NCBI RefSeq assembly: GCF_020463795.1
Contig: NZ_CP080025.1
Span: forward strand, 623,001 to 687,000
Length of the DNA: 64,000 nucleotides
Reading direction: 5' to 3'
Source: Echinicola marina
Lineage (GTDB): Bacteria > Bacteroidota > Bacteroidia > Cytophagales > Cyclobacteriaceae
Shown here: positions 18,779 to 27,693 of the stretch, in pieces
How positions within the stretch are numbered: position 1 is the first letter of the stretch
Layout of the letters: every line of letters begins with the position of its first letter
Notes under the pieces: model-generated
The model's input: only the letters and a program-made list of their open reading frames with translations
What the model was told of the DNA's origin: nothing
The model's database searches: none
Program-made: the position numbers and the translations under genes

Positions 18779-19903
18779 TTATGTAGACAGGGCTTTTTGC
18801 TCATCTTGATTTTCGACAGGATTTTGGTCATAGAATTTCCTTTTGATCCTTCTAAGGGTTACCCTATCCAAATAGGTACCCAAACCGATCACAGTAAAAA
18901 CCAAAAGGGGGATGAGAAAATTGTCAGACAGACGATAGCCGATAGTTGCCAACCCAATTAAAAGAATCTTAACTGTGCACAAAATGAGTGTAACTTTATC
19001 GTGACCATATCCCATTCTGAGCAAAAAATGATGGATGTGCGACTTATCCGCGGTAAATGGGGACTTGCCTCTCCTGATCCTCCTGACAAACACCCTCATG
19101 GTATCACAACATGGAATAATCATGAGCGTCAATCCCGCTGCTATGGGCGCGTTAAATCTGAAGGGATTGTGGTCGTTCATTTCATAACCATTGAGATCAA
19201 TAAACAAAACGGTAAACACAGATAAAAGGAAGCCTACAGACAATGACCCGGTATCCCCCATGAAAATTTTTGCCGGATGCCAATTGAACCATAAAAAGGC
19301 AGAGGTAGCCCCTACCATGGAAAGACAAAGCAATGTATAAGCCTCATGTCCTGATAAATAAAACCAAACTCCCAATAGAAAGAAAGATATCAAACTGAGC
19401 GATCCGGCCAATCCGTCCAAACCATCGATCAGATTAAAAGCATTTGTCAGGCCCACAATCACAAATACTGTAATAAAATAACTCCAACCTAACGGCAGGT
19501 CATGGATGCCAAAAAAACCATATAAGCCTTGAAACCTAATATCGGTGGCCCAAATCAAGGTCACAATGATAACAAGCTGCCCTATTAATTTTTTTAGGGC
19601 ACTGATATTCTTCCAATCATCGAAAAAGCCCAACAAACCCATCATCAAGGTGCCGATGACAATTAAGAAGATATGTTCCCAATCGGAGAGAAAAAAACAG
19701 AAGCCAAGCACGGTCATAAAGCCCAGCAAAATGCCAATCCCTCCCATGGAAGGTGTAACGTTTTGGTGAACTTTCCTCCCTCCGGGGGCATCCACCAAAT
19801 TTTTATTGATGATCATTTTTATCAAAGGAGGAAATGACAAAAGTCCTATTATATATGGAATGACCAATGTCAAAAAAAACAGGATGAAATTATAATCCTT
19901 CAT
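18779..19903 (-). CDS. Undecaprenyl-phosphate sugar-1-phosphate transferase, MraY/WecA family
   Basis: The 374-residue polytopic protein carries the WecA-family signatures GLLGFFDDWKN, NAFNLIDGLDGLAG (with the catalytic DGLDG), FMGDTGSLSVGF, and the cytoplasmic HIHHFLLRMGYG loop that distinguishes WecA/TagO types from MraY. It would move a HexNAc-1-phosphate from its UDP-sugar to undecaprenyl phosphate, starting repeat-unit synthesis for the exopolysaccharide. About ten membrane helices are evident. Its position at one end of the locus, opposite the wza/wzc end, fits the initiating enzyme. The exact sugar cannot be read from sequence. Confidence 0.92.
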   Translation of the reverse strand: MKDYNFILFFLTLVIPYIIGLLSFPPLIKMIINKNLVDAPGGRKVHQNVTPSMGGIGILLGFMTVLGFCFFLSDWEHIFLIVIGTLMMGLLGFFDDWKNISALKKLIGQLVIIVTLIWATDIRFQGLYGFFGIHDLPLGWSYFITVFVIVGLTNAFNLIDGLDGLAGSLSLISFFLLGVWFYLSGHEAYTLLCLSMVGATSAFLWFNWHPAKIFMGDTGSLSVGFLLSVFTVLFIDLNGYEMNDHNPFRFNAPIAAGLTLMIIPCCDTMRVFVRRIRRGKSPFTADKSHIHHFLLRMGYGHDKVTLILCTVKILLIGLATIGYRLSDNFLIPLLVFTVIGLGTYLDRVTLRRIKRKFYDQNPVENQDEQKALST

Positions 19904-20057
19904 AAAAATAGTTGATTTAGTATGATAGTACCTTTGGATATTGTAAAGTTAGTTACCTAAAAACATATTTCCTCTTAATAAAAATTAAGTGTCATAAACA
20001 GTATATAAAACGTACTAAAAGCAGTATTCAGCAAAAACAGGTACTACGGAAACCCAG

Positions 20058-20120
20058 CAAAAAAAGACCCTGGATCCATCTGGTGACATTGCTGTACACA
20101 CAAGAAGCACCCAGGGTCTT
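20058..20120 (-). terminator. Rho-independent terminator (long loop) after the YjbH-type operon
   Basis: AAGACCCTGG (20064-20073) and CCAGGGTCTT (20111-20120) are perfect 10-bp inverted arms. On the - strand the second arm runs straight into a T-tract (A-run at 20058-20064 on the + strand). It lies about 100 bp downstream of the last gene of the four-gene operon. The 37-base loop is longer than usual, so an alternative structured element is possible. Confidence 0.65.
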
Positions 20121-20222
20121 CCTCGACATCTCTGCCATTTACTTAGGGATCCCGTTTGCTGATCAATCCTAAAAGAGTGCCGCTGAGAAAAGCATTGACA
20201 AACGATCCTTCACACCAACCTC

Positions 20223-21362
20223 CTAATGGCTTTGGTTTTCCATAAATCTACCTCGATATTGCCTGACCACATCTGCCAAACGCTCATGTCCTTTTCTGAA
20301 GTTTAGTGCTACCGGATCAACATTATTATAGGAATATTGCCATCTAAATGATTCTGAACTGCGCACTGCCCATTTTTTTCCACTTAAGATTTTACCCGGG
20401 AACAGGGAACAGGCCAACTGAAATCCAAAAGTTTGCCCTCTATTGGAATGGGCTCCAAACAGCCCGATATCGACCATCCCAAACTGTCGAATTACATCCA
20501 ACCTTGCCCCTTTGGATTCAAATAGAAATTGTCCAGCGGTTATTTTTAGACTGACATTCTCAATGGGAGTAAAATATTCAATATCACCGAGCAACAATAA
20601 ATCGTCCAATGAAGTGGAATAAAAAGAATGTGCGTACAAATTATAATATCCGGTAAATGCACCCTGAAAACCAAAGGATAATGCCTGGTTTAAGGGGGCC
20701 CACCGATATTCTAGGTCCAAACCATATCGTTCACCATAAAAAGTCCCCAAGGTGATGTCGACAAAGTGCTCGCTTTCCTTTGACCAAAAATAGTTCAATT
20801 GGCTAGGTGCCATTCTGATTTCTTGCTCTTGGGTATCCAATGAATTTTGAACCGGAAACCATATCCCTGACTGTACGCTCAAACCACGCAAGAGAAATAC
20901 CCTTGTATCCAATATCAGGCCCAGTTTAGTCTCCAGAGGCCTATCATACCTGCCAAACCTAGCTTCTACTGTGGGGTGGAGCCTAAACTGAAACTGATAG
21001 GCTGTAGCCAAATCACTTTGGCTAAACTTTATTTTCGAAACCAAGTTGGTCCCTTTGCTTTTACTATAGGTCAAATGGTCATAAACCCCCATCACCCTGT
21101 TTCTATGCAAAAGAACCCACTGGATATTTCCTTTTACCGGATGGATCCTCTCCAAAATACGTTTGGCATATTCAATGCTATGTGCAGGATTTCGAAAATA
21201 ACGGTGTTCAAAGGCTATTAAGGTAGTATCTTTTGATTGCAATATATCAACGACTTCAAAGCCCTTATTTCTTAGCGGTTTTATTTCCTCCTGTCCACTT
21301 ACTGTACCCGTCACGACCAGTAGGAACAGACCAAGTAGCCCAATTTTCATCCAATTAATCAT
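20223..21362 (-). CDS. YjbH-type exopolysaccharide outer-membrane protein, C-terminal half (separate gene)
   Basis: The 379-residue product starts with a signal peptide (IGLLGLFLLVVTGTVSGQ). An N-terminal globular part follows (LRNKGFEVVDILQSKDTTLIAFEHRYFRN), then antiparallel strands of a barrel (AYQFQFRLHPTVEARFGRYD; VDITLGTFYGERYGLDLEYRW). This matches the second half of YbjH/YjbH proteins (DUF940), outer-membrane proteins linked to exopolysaccharide secretion. Its start overlaps the end of the upstream gene by 8 bp, implying translational coupling, and the two together are about the size of one proteobacterial YjbH. The role in export is inferred from that family. Confidence 0.65.
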   Translation of the reverse strand: MINWMKIGLLGLFLLVVTGTVSGQEEIKPLRNKGFEVVDILQSKDTTLIAFEHRYFRNPAHSIEYAKRILERIHPVKGNIQWVLLHRNRVMGVYDHLTYSKSKGTNLVSKIKFSQSDLATAYQFQFRLHPTVEARFGRYDRPLETKLGLILDTRVFLLRGLSVQSGIWFPVQNSLDTQEQEIRMAPSQLNYFWSKESEHFVDITLGTFYGERYGLDLEYRWAPLNQALSFGFQGAFTGYYNLYAHSFYSTSLDDLLLLGDIEYFTPIENVSLKITAGQFLFESKGARLDVIRQFGMVDIGLFGAHSNRGQTFGFQLACSLFPGKILSGKKWAVRSSESFRWQYSYNNVDPVALNFRKGHERLADVVRQYRGRFMENQSH

Positions 21363-22188
21363 AGGCCCTCAATTCTTTTGGCTTACCATCCAATTTAAAT
21401 GCTGCCGCAGCTCCAAATGCCAAGTGATTCCCTTCAAATGAATAAACTTGAAAATGCCAGGTATTCCCAATATTTACATAGCCTCCAAAATTCCAGGTAT
21501 TGGTATTGTACTCTACCATTGCACCTCCCCAATTTTTATAGGCAACTCTTCCCCCGTAAAAAAAACCGGTCAGGTATTGGGCATTGTAGAAATCCCGTTT
21601 CCTTGCCAATTCCAACTGATTTAAAAAACCCTCTTTTTGACGATTTTTTTTAATATAGAAAGGAGAACCATAGCCTAAAATCACCTGGTAGGAAAGATCA
21701 TGTTTACTACGTAGATTCTTGGTCATCACGAGGTAATCCTGCGCCATAAATGGTGCCACAGAACCGGGTGGGGTAACTCCCAATACAATTTGGGGCCGCC
21801 ACTTGCTTTCTTGGAGCAACTTAAACCTAAAGTCGACCTGACGGTCTCCTATACCGATATCTTCTTTGATCCGGGGTCTGTAAGTCAAACTAAAATTGAC
21901 TTCTAAAAAATCAGTAAGTCCAGCACGAACACTATAAAAATTCAATGTATTGTCACCCCTTGCTGTATTGGCACCGGGATTAATGGATTTTGAATACTCT
22001 TTGGGTATATATGAAAAAGAAAGGCCTAAAGGCCTTTCTATAATCCATTCCGCCGAGGGAATTGTCATTAACCCTGGCTTACCCAGAAAATTCATCTGGG
22101 CATAAACCGGAACTGTGGTAATTGTTTGACAGGAAACTACCATCAGAAAAGCCAGCAGAATTGATAGTGGATTTATCTTACCAATCAT
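21355..22188 (-). CDS. YjbH-type exopolysaccharide outer-membrane protein, N-terminal half (separate gene)
   Basis: The 277-residue protein has a signal peptide ending near VYAQ, then the characteristic start of YjbH proteins: NFLGKPGLMTIPSAEW (compare 'G..GL..tPtAr'). Next come LGLSFSYIPKEYS, FYSVRAGLTDFLEVNFSLTY and DRQVDFRFKLLQES. These strands fit the first half of a YjbH barrel. A Cys in VVSCQT could make it a lipoprotein, but the cleavage after YAQ looks better. It overlaps the upstream barrel gene at its first base and the downstream half-gene by 8 bp. Two complete genes, each with its own signal peptide, argue against a simple frameshift. Confidence 0.7.
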   Translation of the reverse strand: MIGKINPLSILLAFLMVVSCQTITTVPVYAQMNFLGKPGLMTIPSAEWIIERPLGLSFSYIPKEYSKSINPGANTARGDNTLNFYSVRAGLTDFLEVNFSLTYRPRIKEDIGIGDRQVDFRFKLLQESKWRPQIVLGVTPPGSVAPFMAQDYLVMTKNLRSKHDLSYQVILGYGSPFYIKKNRQKEGFLNQLELARKRDFYNAQYLTGFFYGGRVAYKNWGGAMVEYNTNTWNFGGYVNIGNTWHFQVYSFEGNHLAFGAAAAFKLDGKPKELRAYD

Positions 22189-22940
22189 TATTGTTCATCA
22201 GAAGTCCCTTCCGAACCTTTATCTGATTTAATAGCACCATTTGAAGTACCAAATTTATACCTAAGGGTCAAACCTATTTCCATGCCACGAAGACTTATAT
22301 CCTGTTTTATGCCAGCTCCACCCACTTCAGGTGTATAGGACTGGCTGTAAGCCCCCGTATTATAACGTCCTTCAAGTCCAATACCCAATTTGGCATCCAA
22401 CAGATATTCTACACCCAATTTGAAGTGTATCCCATAATTATTACCGCTATATTTTTCCGGAAGAACGGTACCGTCTCCTTCAGAAACATAGCGATTGACT
22501 TTGTTTTGAATAAAATACCGGTTGACCCCTACGCCCGCAAAAGCATTTAGTTTGTCCATAACCAGATCATTATAATAATAATTCAGCCCTAAGGACAATG
22601 GAATAACCGTTTGTTCTATTTCTTCCCTAATTACCAATCCACTGACAAGATTATCTTCCCCTATAAATTTACCGTTCCATAACCCAATTCGTCCATCCAC
22701 CGCAAAATGGTCCGACAAGCCTATCTCTGCTCCCAAGGTGGGCATTACCTTACCTATAGTAAAATCCCCCTCACCGGGATAATTTCTTAACAAGGCTCTT
22801 TCGTCTGCTCCAGCGTAGCTTCTTTGCCACAAGGACATGCCTGCCTGGATACTATTGAACTTTACTTGGGCCTCTGCCACTGTCATCACGAGTAGCATAA
22901 GTGCAAAGGCCGATAAAAATTTTAATTTTATATTTTTCAT
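22188..22940 (-). CDS. Outer-membrane beta-barrel protein (OmpA-like porin fold)
   Basis: The 250-residue product has a signal peptide (FLSAFALMLLVMTVAEAQ) and alternating amphipathic strands, for example PTLGAEIGLSDHFAVDGRIG, LGLNYYYNDLVMDKLNAFAG and LRGMEIGLTLRYKFG. It resembles the eight-stranded 'outer membrane protein beta-barrel' family. The C-terminal tail (SNGAIKSDKGSEGTSDEQ) is polar. Its stop overlaps the start of the YjbH-N gene by one base, so it belongs to the same operon. It may form part of an outer-membrane complex with the lipoprotein and the YjbH halves. Confidence 0.8.
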   Translation of the reverse strand: MKNIKLKFLSAFALMLLVMTVAEAQVKFNSIQAGMSLWQRSYAGADERALLRNYPGEGDFTIGKVMPTLGAEIGLSDHFAVDGRIGLWNGKFIGEDNLVSGLVIREEIEQTVIPLSLGLNYYYNDLVMDKLNAFAGVGVNRYFIQNKVNRYVSEGDGTVLPEKYSGNNYGIHFKLGVEYLLDAKLGIGLEGRYNTGAYSQSYTPEVGGAGIKQDISLRGMEIGLTLRYKFGTSNGAIKSDKGSEGTSDEQ

Positions 22941-22953
22941 GGGTGGTTTGCTT

Positions 22954-24039
22954 TTAATTTCCTGATCCTTGGTTGTGACAATTGTTAACAGCTCCTTCGT
23001 ATATGCCCGAAGCTGATTCCGCGCGGTCAGTGAATGCGTTGTTTACCTCTGCTTCCCTGCTTTCCTTGATGTCAAGTGCTGTTGCCTTTTCCACATCCCT
23101 TCTACTGGCCAATAGATTTAAAGCCTGATTATTCCACCTTTCCAATTCAAAACGTGCATACAGCGCATAATACAAGGCCAAAAACCGGGTTTCTTCAGCC
23201 AGTGATGACAAGCCCAGCAAGTCCAGTTGGACAGCAGCTTGAATCAAACTAGTCGTCACCGATCTTATCTGCGCAAGGTTCTCCTGGTATTTATCCACCT
23301 GGGCAGTCAGCCTACTATTATACCTTGTATCCGCCTCCGCTAGCCTCCGTTGATAATTAGCCTCAATGGTTTCCAGATTATCCTCTCGCTGTGCGGTAAG
23401 GGAGCTCATCAACTCATTATACGCGGATTCTGCTGCTTCTGCACATGGACCTACTACCGCCATTGTACGCATGGATGCTTCCAAATCCATGTCCACCTGC
23501 TTAAGCCCTTGCAAAATCCGGTCGTCTGGATTGGACTCAGTATCAACCGAAAAATCAATAACCGGTAAAAGAGCTTTAATTTCATCAGATAATTGGTCCA
23601 ATTGACCGGATACTTCCTCGAGGTCCTCATCCAACTCAGTCTCCACGTCCAAAATCTTGTCCACTGTTGCTTCATCTATAGCAGCAGCTTTTTCTTTTAC
23701 CGATGCTGGGGCAGTAGAAGATACCGTATTGATCGTGGTCAGTGCCTCTTGGGTTTCGGGCTGGATATCTTCCTCTTTCTCAGCATTCAAAATATTAGTA
23801 AGAATCTCCTCCGTTTGGTCGGAATTGTTAACTTGGCCGGTTTCAGGCTCTTCTATTTCCGGATCGGGGTCTTCTACCGGATCCAAATCCTCCACTTCAT
23901 CAAAGTCGTCATTGACAAATTCATAGGGTTCCATGAACTCCAAATCCTTGGTACCACAATTGGCCAACATAAAAATAGCCATTACCATTCCTAGGTACCT
24001 GATGACAGGAAACGGAAAAGTCGGTGTAATTTTTTTCAT
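22954..24039 (-). CDS. Acidic coiled-coil lipoprotein, first gene of the YjbH-type operon
   Basis: The 361-residue protein has a lipoprotein signal (MVMAIFMLANC). A very acidic low-complexity stretch rich in Asp, Glu and Pro covers mature residues about 35-70. Long helical segments follow (LDVETELDEDLEEVSGQLDQ; EDNLETIEANYQRRLAEADT) with strong coiled-coil character. I recognise no named family. The acidic segment may bind calcium. It precedes the barrel gene by 13 bp and is the promoter-proximal gene of the operon; E. coli yjbEFGH also includes a lipoprotein (YjbF), but I see no sequence match to it. Confidence 0.75.
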   Translation of the reverse strand: MKKITPTFPFPVIRYLGMVMAIFMLANCGTKDLEFMEPYEFVNDDFDEVEDLDPVEDPDPEIEEPETGQVNNSDQTEEILTNILNAEKEEDIQPETQEALTTINTVSSTAPASVKEKAAAIDEATVDKILDVETELDEDLEEVSGQLDQLSDEIKALLPVIDFSVDTESNPDDRILQGLKQVDMDLEASMRTMAVVGPCAEAAESAYNELMSSLTAQREDNLETIEANYQRRLAEADTRYNSRLTAQVDKYQENLAQIRSVTTSLIQAAVQLDLLGLSSLAEETRFLALYYALYARFELERWNNQALNLLASRRDVEKATALDIKESREAEVNNAFTDRAESASGIYEGAVNNCHNQGSGN

Positions 24040-24280
24040 AATGATAAAGATTAATTATTGAAGTGATTCTTTTTAATAAGAATAAAATCGGTTATTTGGG
24101 CTTGTACAAAATATTGCTGTAATCAACCAAAGCATTTTTCACTATTCGTCTATTAAGTCTACTCAAGCAGCTTAGTCACATAACAAAATACGGTATAATT
24201 ATCCGGTAATTATAACCGTTTATTTACAATAAACGCCTTTTTATTTCAATAAAGGCCTAGGGCTGGTAAATCAAAACCCA

Positions 24281-25036
24281 TCACCATATTGAGGGCAAAA
24301 ATTCCCATACTTTCTTAAAATACCTGGAGTATAAATTAATGTAATTGGTACTTAAGCCATTCATTCTACATGCCCTCATATCCTCTCGGTTTATTCGAAT
24401 ATTGTTCCTCAGGTATTGGGTGCTCAATCCTCCTGTCCTCATTTTCATCAAATCAATAGGGATATATTTAAAAGACAGTTGATGCCTATACAGAAACCGA
24501 AGCAACAACTCAAAATCAGCCGCAATACGGAAGTCTTTCATATAATACCCGTATTTCTCGAAATTTTCCCTGAAAGTAAAGAAAGTCGGGTGTGCCGGCA
24601 TGATGCCTCTTTTAAAGGAGCTTACCTGAAAGTCCTTGGAAGAATAGTACCGTACGGTCTTTTCCAGATTTTCTGGACTTACAAACCGGATATCCGCAAA
24701 AACGGCCTGCACATCAGTGGAGGAAAAGCCCTCTACAATCTTGCTGACGGCATCCGTACGGTGATAAAAATCATCCGCATTGATAATTCCTACCACATCA
24801 CCGGTCGCCATCTTGATTCCCTTGTTCATCGCATCATAGAGGCCTTCATCCGGTTCGGAAATCCAGTGATCAATCTTATCCTCGTGGGACTTGATAATGT
24901 CCAAACTATTGTCTTGGGAGCCACCGTCCACGATGATATATTCAATATCAGGATAATCCTGCGCGGCCACACTTTCAATGGTGTTCCCTAGCGTACTCCC
25001 TGCATTGTAACAGGCGGTAATGATAGATACTTTCAT
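24281..25036 (-). CDS. Glycosyltransferase family 2 (WcaA-like)
   Basis: The 251-residue enzyme starts KVSIITACYNAGSTLGNTIE, with the nucleotide-binding strand IIVDGGSQDNSLDII. The segment WISEPDEGLYDAMNKGI is typical of colanic-acid-type GT2 enzymes, and GIINADDFYH carries the DD metal motif. A single GT-A domain fills the protein and no membrane helix is seen. It would add one sugar to the lipid-linked repeat unit in the cytoplasm. It stands alone, with 240 bp and 349 bp of non-coding DNA on its two sides. Confidence 0.92.
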   Translation of the reverse strand: MKVSIITACYNAGSTLGNTIESVAAQDYPDIEYIIVDGGSQDNSLDIIKSHEDKIDHWISEPDEGLYDAMNKGIKMATGDVVGIINADDFYHRTDAVSKIVEGFSSTDVQAVFADIRFVSPENLEKTVRYYSSKDFQVSSFKRGIMPAHPTFFTFRENFEKYGYYMKDFRIAADFELLLRFLYRHQLSFKYIPIDLMKMRTGGLSTQYLRNNIRINREDMRACRMNGLSTNYINLYSRYFKKVWEFLPSIW

Positions 25037-25385
25037 AATCCTTCGGGTTATTAAATGGTAAAAAACTGTGGATGTGTATTTAAATAATAGGTGCTTAAGT
25101 CTTCTTCTGCTGCAAGATCATCTCTATCATCGCCATGTCCTCATATAAGCTTAATGATCTCCATGAAGTAAAAAAGTGAAGATTTTTCCTGCTGCCTGTT
25201 TAACTACTATAACAGGTCAGAGACAGGGCTATCCGGAAAACTGTTTAATCGGCCTTGATCAGCAAAGCCCCCCTCAACTGGTGATGGCTTAAATTCTATC
25301 GAAAACTTGATTTATCAAGGCTCTAAGCCAATTAGGAAACAGCTATTAAAACATTGAGATGCAATTTTTCCTCAAGAAGAAAGAA
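25037..25385. other. Intergenic region between GT2 and YdcF-type genes
   Basis: These 349 bases show no open frame of note and no clear hairpin; they presumably contain the promoter of the GT2 gene. Confidence 0.4.
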
Positions 25386-26138
25386 TTAGAGATATCCCCT
25401 GACTTGGTATATAGCCAGCCCCGCCCATTCCTTTAATAAGGCATGCCAACCCATAACCACCTCCGCATCAGGAAGCCATTTCATTACCATTGGGCGGCTT
25501 CCCTTAAAATACAGGGGGTCTGTCGCAATGGGAGTCACTTGAAAGCCCTGCTTTTCGAAACAACGTATTGCCCTGGGCAGGTGAAAGCCCGAGCTGAGCA
25601 ATACAATATCTTTGGACCAACCCTGCACTTCAAAAAGTGCTCTGCTGAAGAGTGCATTTTCATAAGTAGTCGTGGAGGTGGTTTCAGTAAAGAGGCAATT
25701 GCCCTCCCATCCCCGTCTGGTCAGGTAGTCTCGGATGAGGCCCGCTTCCCCAGGGCCATCCGCCGCACCACCACTGATGAGCAATACCGGCCCCTCCTCC
25801 GGATCATATCCCTCCAGTGCCTGCCATAATCTGTCTGAAGATCTTTGGAACACCAAATTTCCGTCTGGATCAATGGCCGTCATTCCTCCCAACAGCACAA
25901 TGGGCTTTCCCTGGGTGGCCGGCATGCCCCATTCCGATGTATCCAACTTGGCTGACCAATGGCTTTCGACCTGTATGAAAAGCCAAGGGTTGCTAAAAAC
26001 GCATAAGATCAGTCCTGCCAAGACTATTGGCCATGTGGACTTTTTCCGGACCCTCAGTCCTACTGTTAAAATAGCTATTGACCACAGCAATGGGCTCAGC
26101 ATGGCCGTAAATATTTTTGTCCACCAAAACCAGGTCAT
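25386..26138 (-). CDS. YdcF/ElyC/SanA family membrane protein (DUF218)
   Basis: The 250-residue protein has two N-terminal hydrophobic segments (FTAMLSPLLWSIAILTVGL and WPIVLAGLILCVFSNPWLF), then a DUF218 domain. The domain shows PIVLLGGMTAID, LLISGGAADGPGEA, the conserved TTTYENALFSR and VLLSSGFHLPRAIRCFEKQG. Family members are linked to envelope integrity and polysaccharide carrier-lipid metabolism in E. coli (ElyC, SanA), but the reaction is not established. Its presence in the polysaccharide locus suggests a role in envelope glycan assembly. Confidence 0.88.
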   Translation of the reverse strand: MTWFWWTKIFTAMLSPLLWSIAILTVGLRVRKKSTWPIVLAGLILCVFSNPWLFIQVESHWSAKLDTSEWGMPATQGKPIVLLGGMTAIDPDGNLVFQRSSDRLWQALEGYDPEEGPVLLISGGAADGPGEAGLIRDYLTRRGWEGNCLFTETTSTTTYENALFSRALFEVQGWSKDIVLLSSGFHLPRAIRCFEKQGFQVTPIATDPLYFKGSRPMVMKWLPDAEVVMGWHALLKEWAGLAIYQVRGYL

Positions 26139-26318
26139 TATCTACATATCAAAAGAAGATGGCCAGTCTTTTGTTCAATCCTTAATCCTTTTACACCTCC
26201 TCATCTTGACCAAAAATTGCTGCTAGACACCCATTATTCAGCGCTCATATATTTTGAAAAGGTTATTTTTCAAAATGGCGCCGGAGGGTATGTTTAAGCG
26301 TATTTCAATCAACGCTGG

Positions 26319-27299
26319 CTAATACTTCATGGCCTTTCCTTTGATCAATTTCTTGGAGGTGCCGGAGTCCTGCTCCAACTTTTCTTCTACTTTGGCTGGA
26401 CGGAGGTCTATGCCGTATGCCTGATAGATATAATCCATGATCTTCTCCTTGTCCCTTCCGCAGGCTTTTTTGATCTCATAGATCTTGGCGTCCACCAGGG
26501 TACGGTACCACCAGCCCTGCAGGAAATGCCACAGAAAACCTTCTTTTCCCTCGGTAAACCCTCCTTTCAGGAGATAGCGATAGATAAAATAGGCAAAGGA
26601 TCTCCAAAACAGCGGCTGCTTGACGTACTGCAATTTCCGCTTCCGCTTGGCCACTGCTTGCTCTCCGAGCTGTCCGGGTACCTTGGACTGCTCGAGCAAA
26701 TGGAATTCAACATCCAAAAGCTCGACGGCCTCCCGGATGGCATAGCCATTATGTTTGCTGGTCCACCAGCCTATACTGTGTAGATTATGATCTACAAAAT
26801 CATGCTGGGCGGTGATCGTTTTTCCTTCGAGTAGCTGTATATGTTCATCCATCCAGCGCTGCTCACAGACGGCTTTTCCATAGCGGAACAGGCGCAAAAG
26901 GTTGACCGGATAGGTGCCTTTTTTGACCCATTTTCCAAGGAAAATATGACGTCTTTTAAAAATGATGCCATTTACTGAAGCATCTATCCCGGGCAATAGG
27001 GAGCCGATTTCTTGCCGTAGTTCCGGAAGAAGGTACTCATCCGCATCCAACCGAAGTACCCATTGGGTTTGAATAGGAAGATTATCCAGTGCCCAGTTGA
27101 ATTGGGCGGCCTGGTTTCCCGGCCAAACATGTTGTACCACCTGTGCTCCGGATTGCTCCGCAATGGCCACGGTACCGTCCGTGGAATGGCTGTCCACAAC
27201 AATCACTTTGGCTGAAACCGCCCATACATTAGCAATACAACGCTCGATATGCGCAGCTTCATTATAGGTCAGGATGATGGTGGTAATACTAGGCTTCAT
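26319..27299 (-). CDS. Glycosyltransferase family 2 (WaaE/KdtX-like)
   Basis: The 326-residue product begins SITTIILTYNEAAHIERCI, with VIVVDSHSTDGTVAIAEQSG and LRLDADEYLLPELRQEI providing the nucleotide strand and the DxD motif. The middle (HIFLGKWVKKGTYP, LLRLFRYGKA, and an H-x5-HNLHSIGWW-like segment) resembles the lipopolysaccharide-core WaaE branch. The C-terminal 100 residues are helical and may touch the membrane (WRSFAYFIYRYLLKGGF). Only 21 bp separate its start from the acetyltransferase remnant upstream. Confidence 0.92.
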   Translation of the reverse strand: MKPSITTIILTYNEAAHIERCIANVWAVSAKVIVVDSHSTDGTVAIAEQSGAQVVQHVWPGNQAAQFNWALDNLPIQTQWVLRLDADEYLLPELRQEIGSLLPGIDASVNGIIFKRRHIFLGKWVKKGTYPVNLLRLFRYGKAVCEQRWMDEHIQLLEGKTITAQHDFVDHNLHSIGWWTSKHNGYAIREAVELLDVEFHLLEQSKVPGQLGEQAVAKRKRKLQYVKQPLFWRSFAYFIYRYLLKGGFTEGKEGFLWHFLQGWWYRTLVDAKIYEIKKACGRDKEKIMDYIYQAYGIDLRPAKVEEKLEQDSGTSKKLIKGKAMKY

Positions 27300-27320
27300 T
27301 AATGGCGCAGATAATTCCCT

Positions 27321-27449
27321 TTACTCTTTTAACTCCCTTATCTTTAAAAACTTGGCAGGATTGCCCCCCACTACCGTCCAAGGTGCTACATCCTTAAATA
27401 CCGCAGCCCTGGCTCCGACGACTGCACCTTCACCGACAGTTACTGACAT
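27321..27449 (-). pseudogene. WcaF-type acetyltransferase, 42-residue C-terminal remnant
   Basis: On the - strand these bases encode SVTVGEGAVVGARAAVFKDV, APWTVVGGNPAKFLKI and a stop. This copies the end of the intact acetyltransferase at 28705-29250 almost exactly, including at DNA level (CTACATCCTTAAATACCGCA occurs in both). The rest of the gene is absent. The remnant marks a duplication, or a recombination that brought in the SGNH-hydrolase segment between the two copies. Confidence 0.85.
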
Positions 27450-27693
27450 CTCCTAAAATTGGATAACGGTTAAATTAGGCTTATTCAAACACACCGTCAG
27501 CTGATTATGGATAAAGTCCTATCCTAATCTTGTCATATCGAGGAGTTACCCCGCCTAGGAAAAAGCTTTTAAAACAATTATAAAAGTTCAGATTCATTTT
27601 TACTAAGTAAGGATAATATATTAAGCATACCCATCACTTAAAATTCCTAAGCCTTCCCTCGTCTTTGATGGGGAAAATACTAATAGTTAAAGC

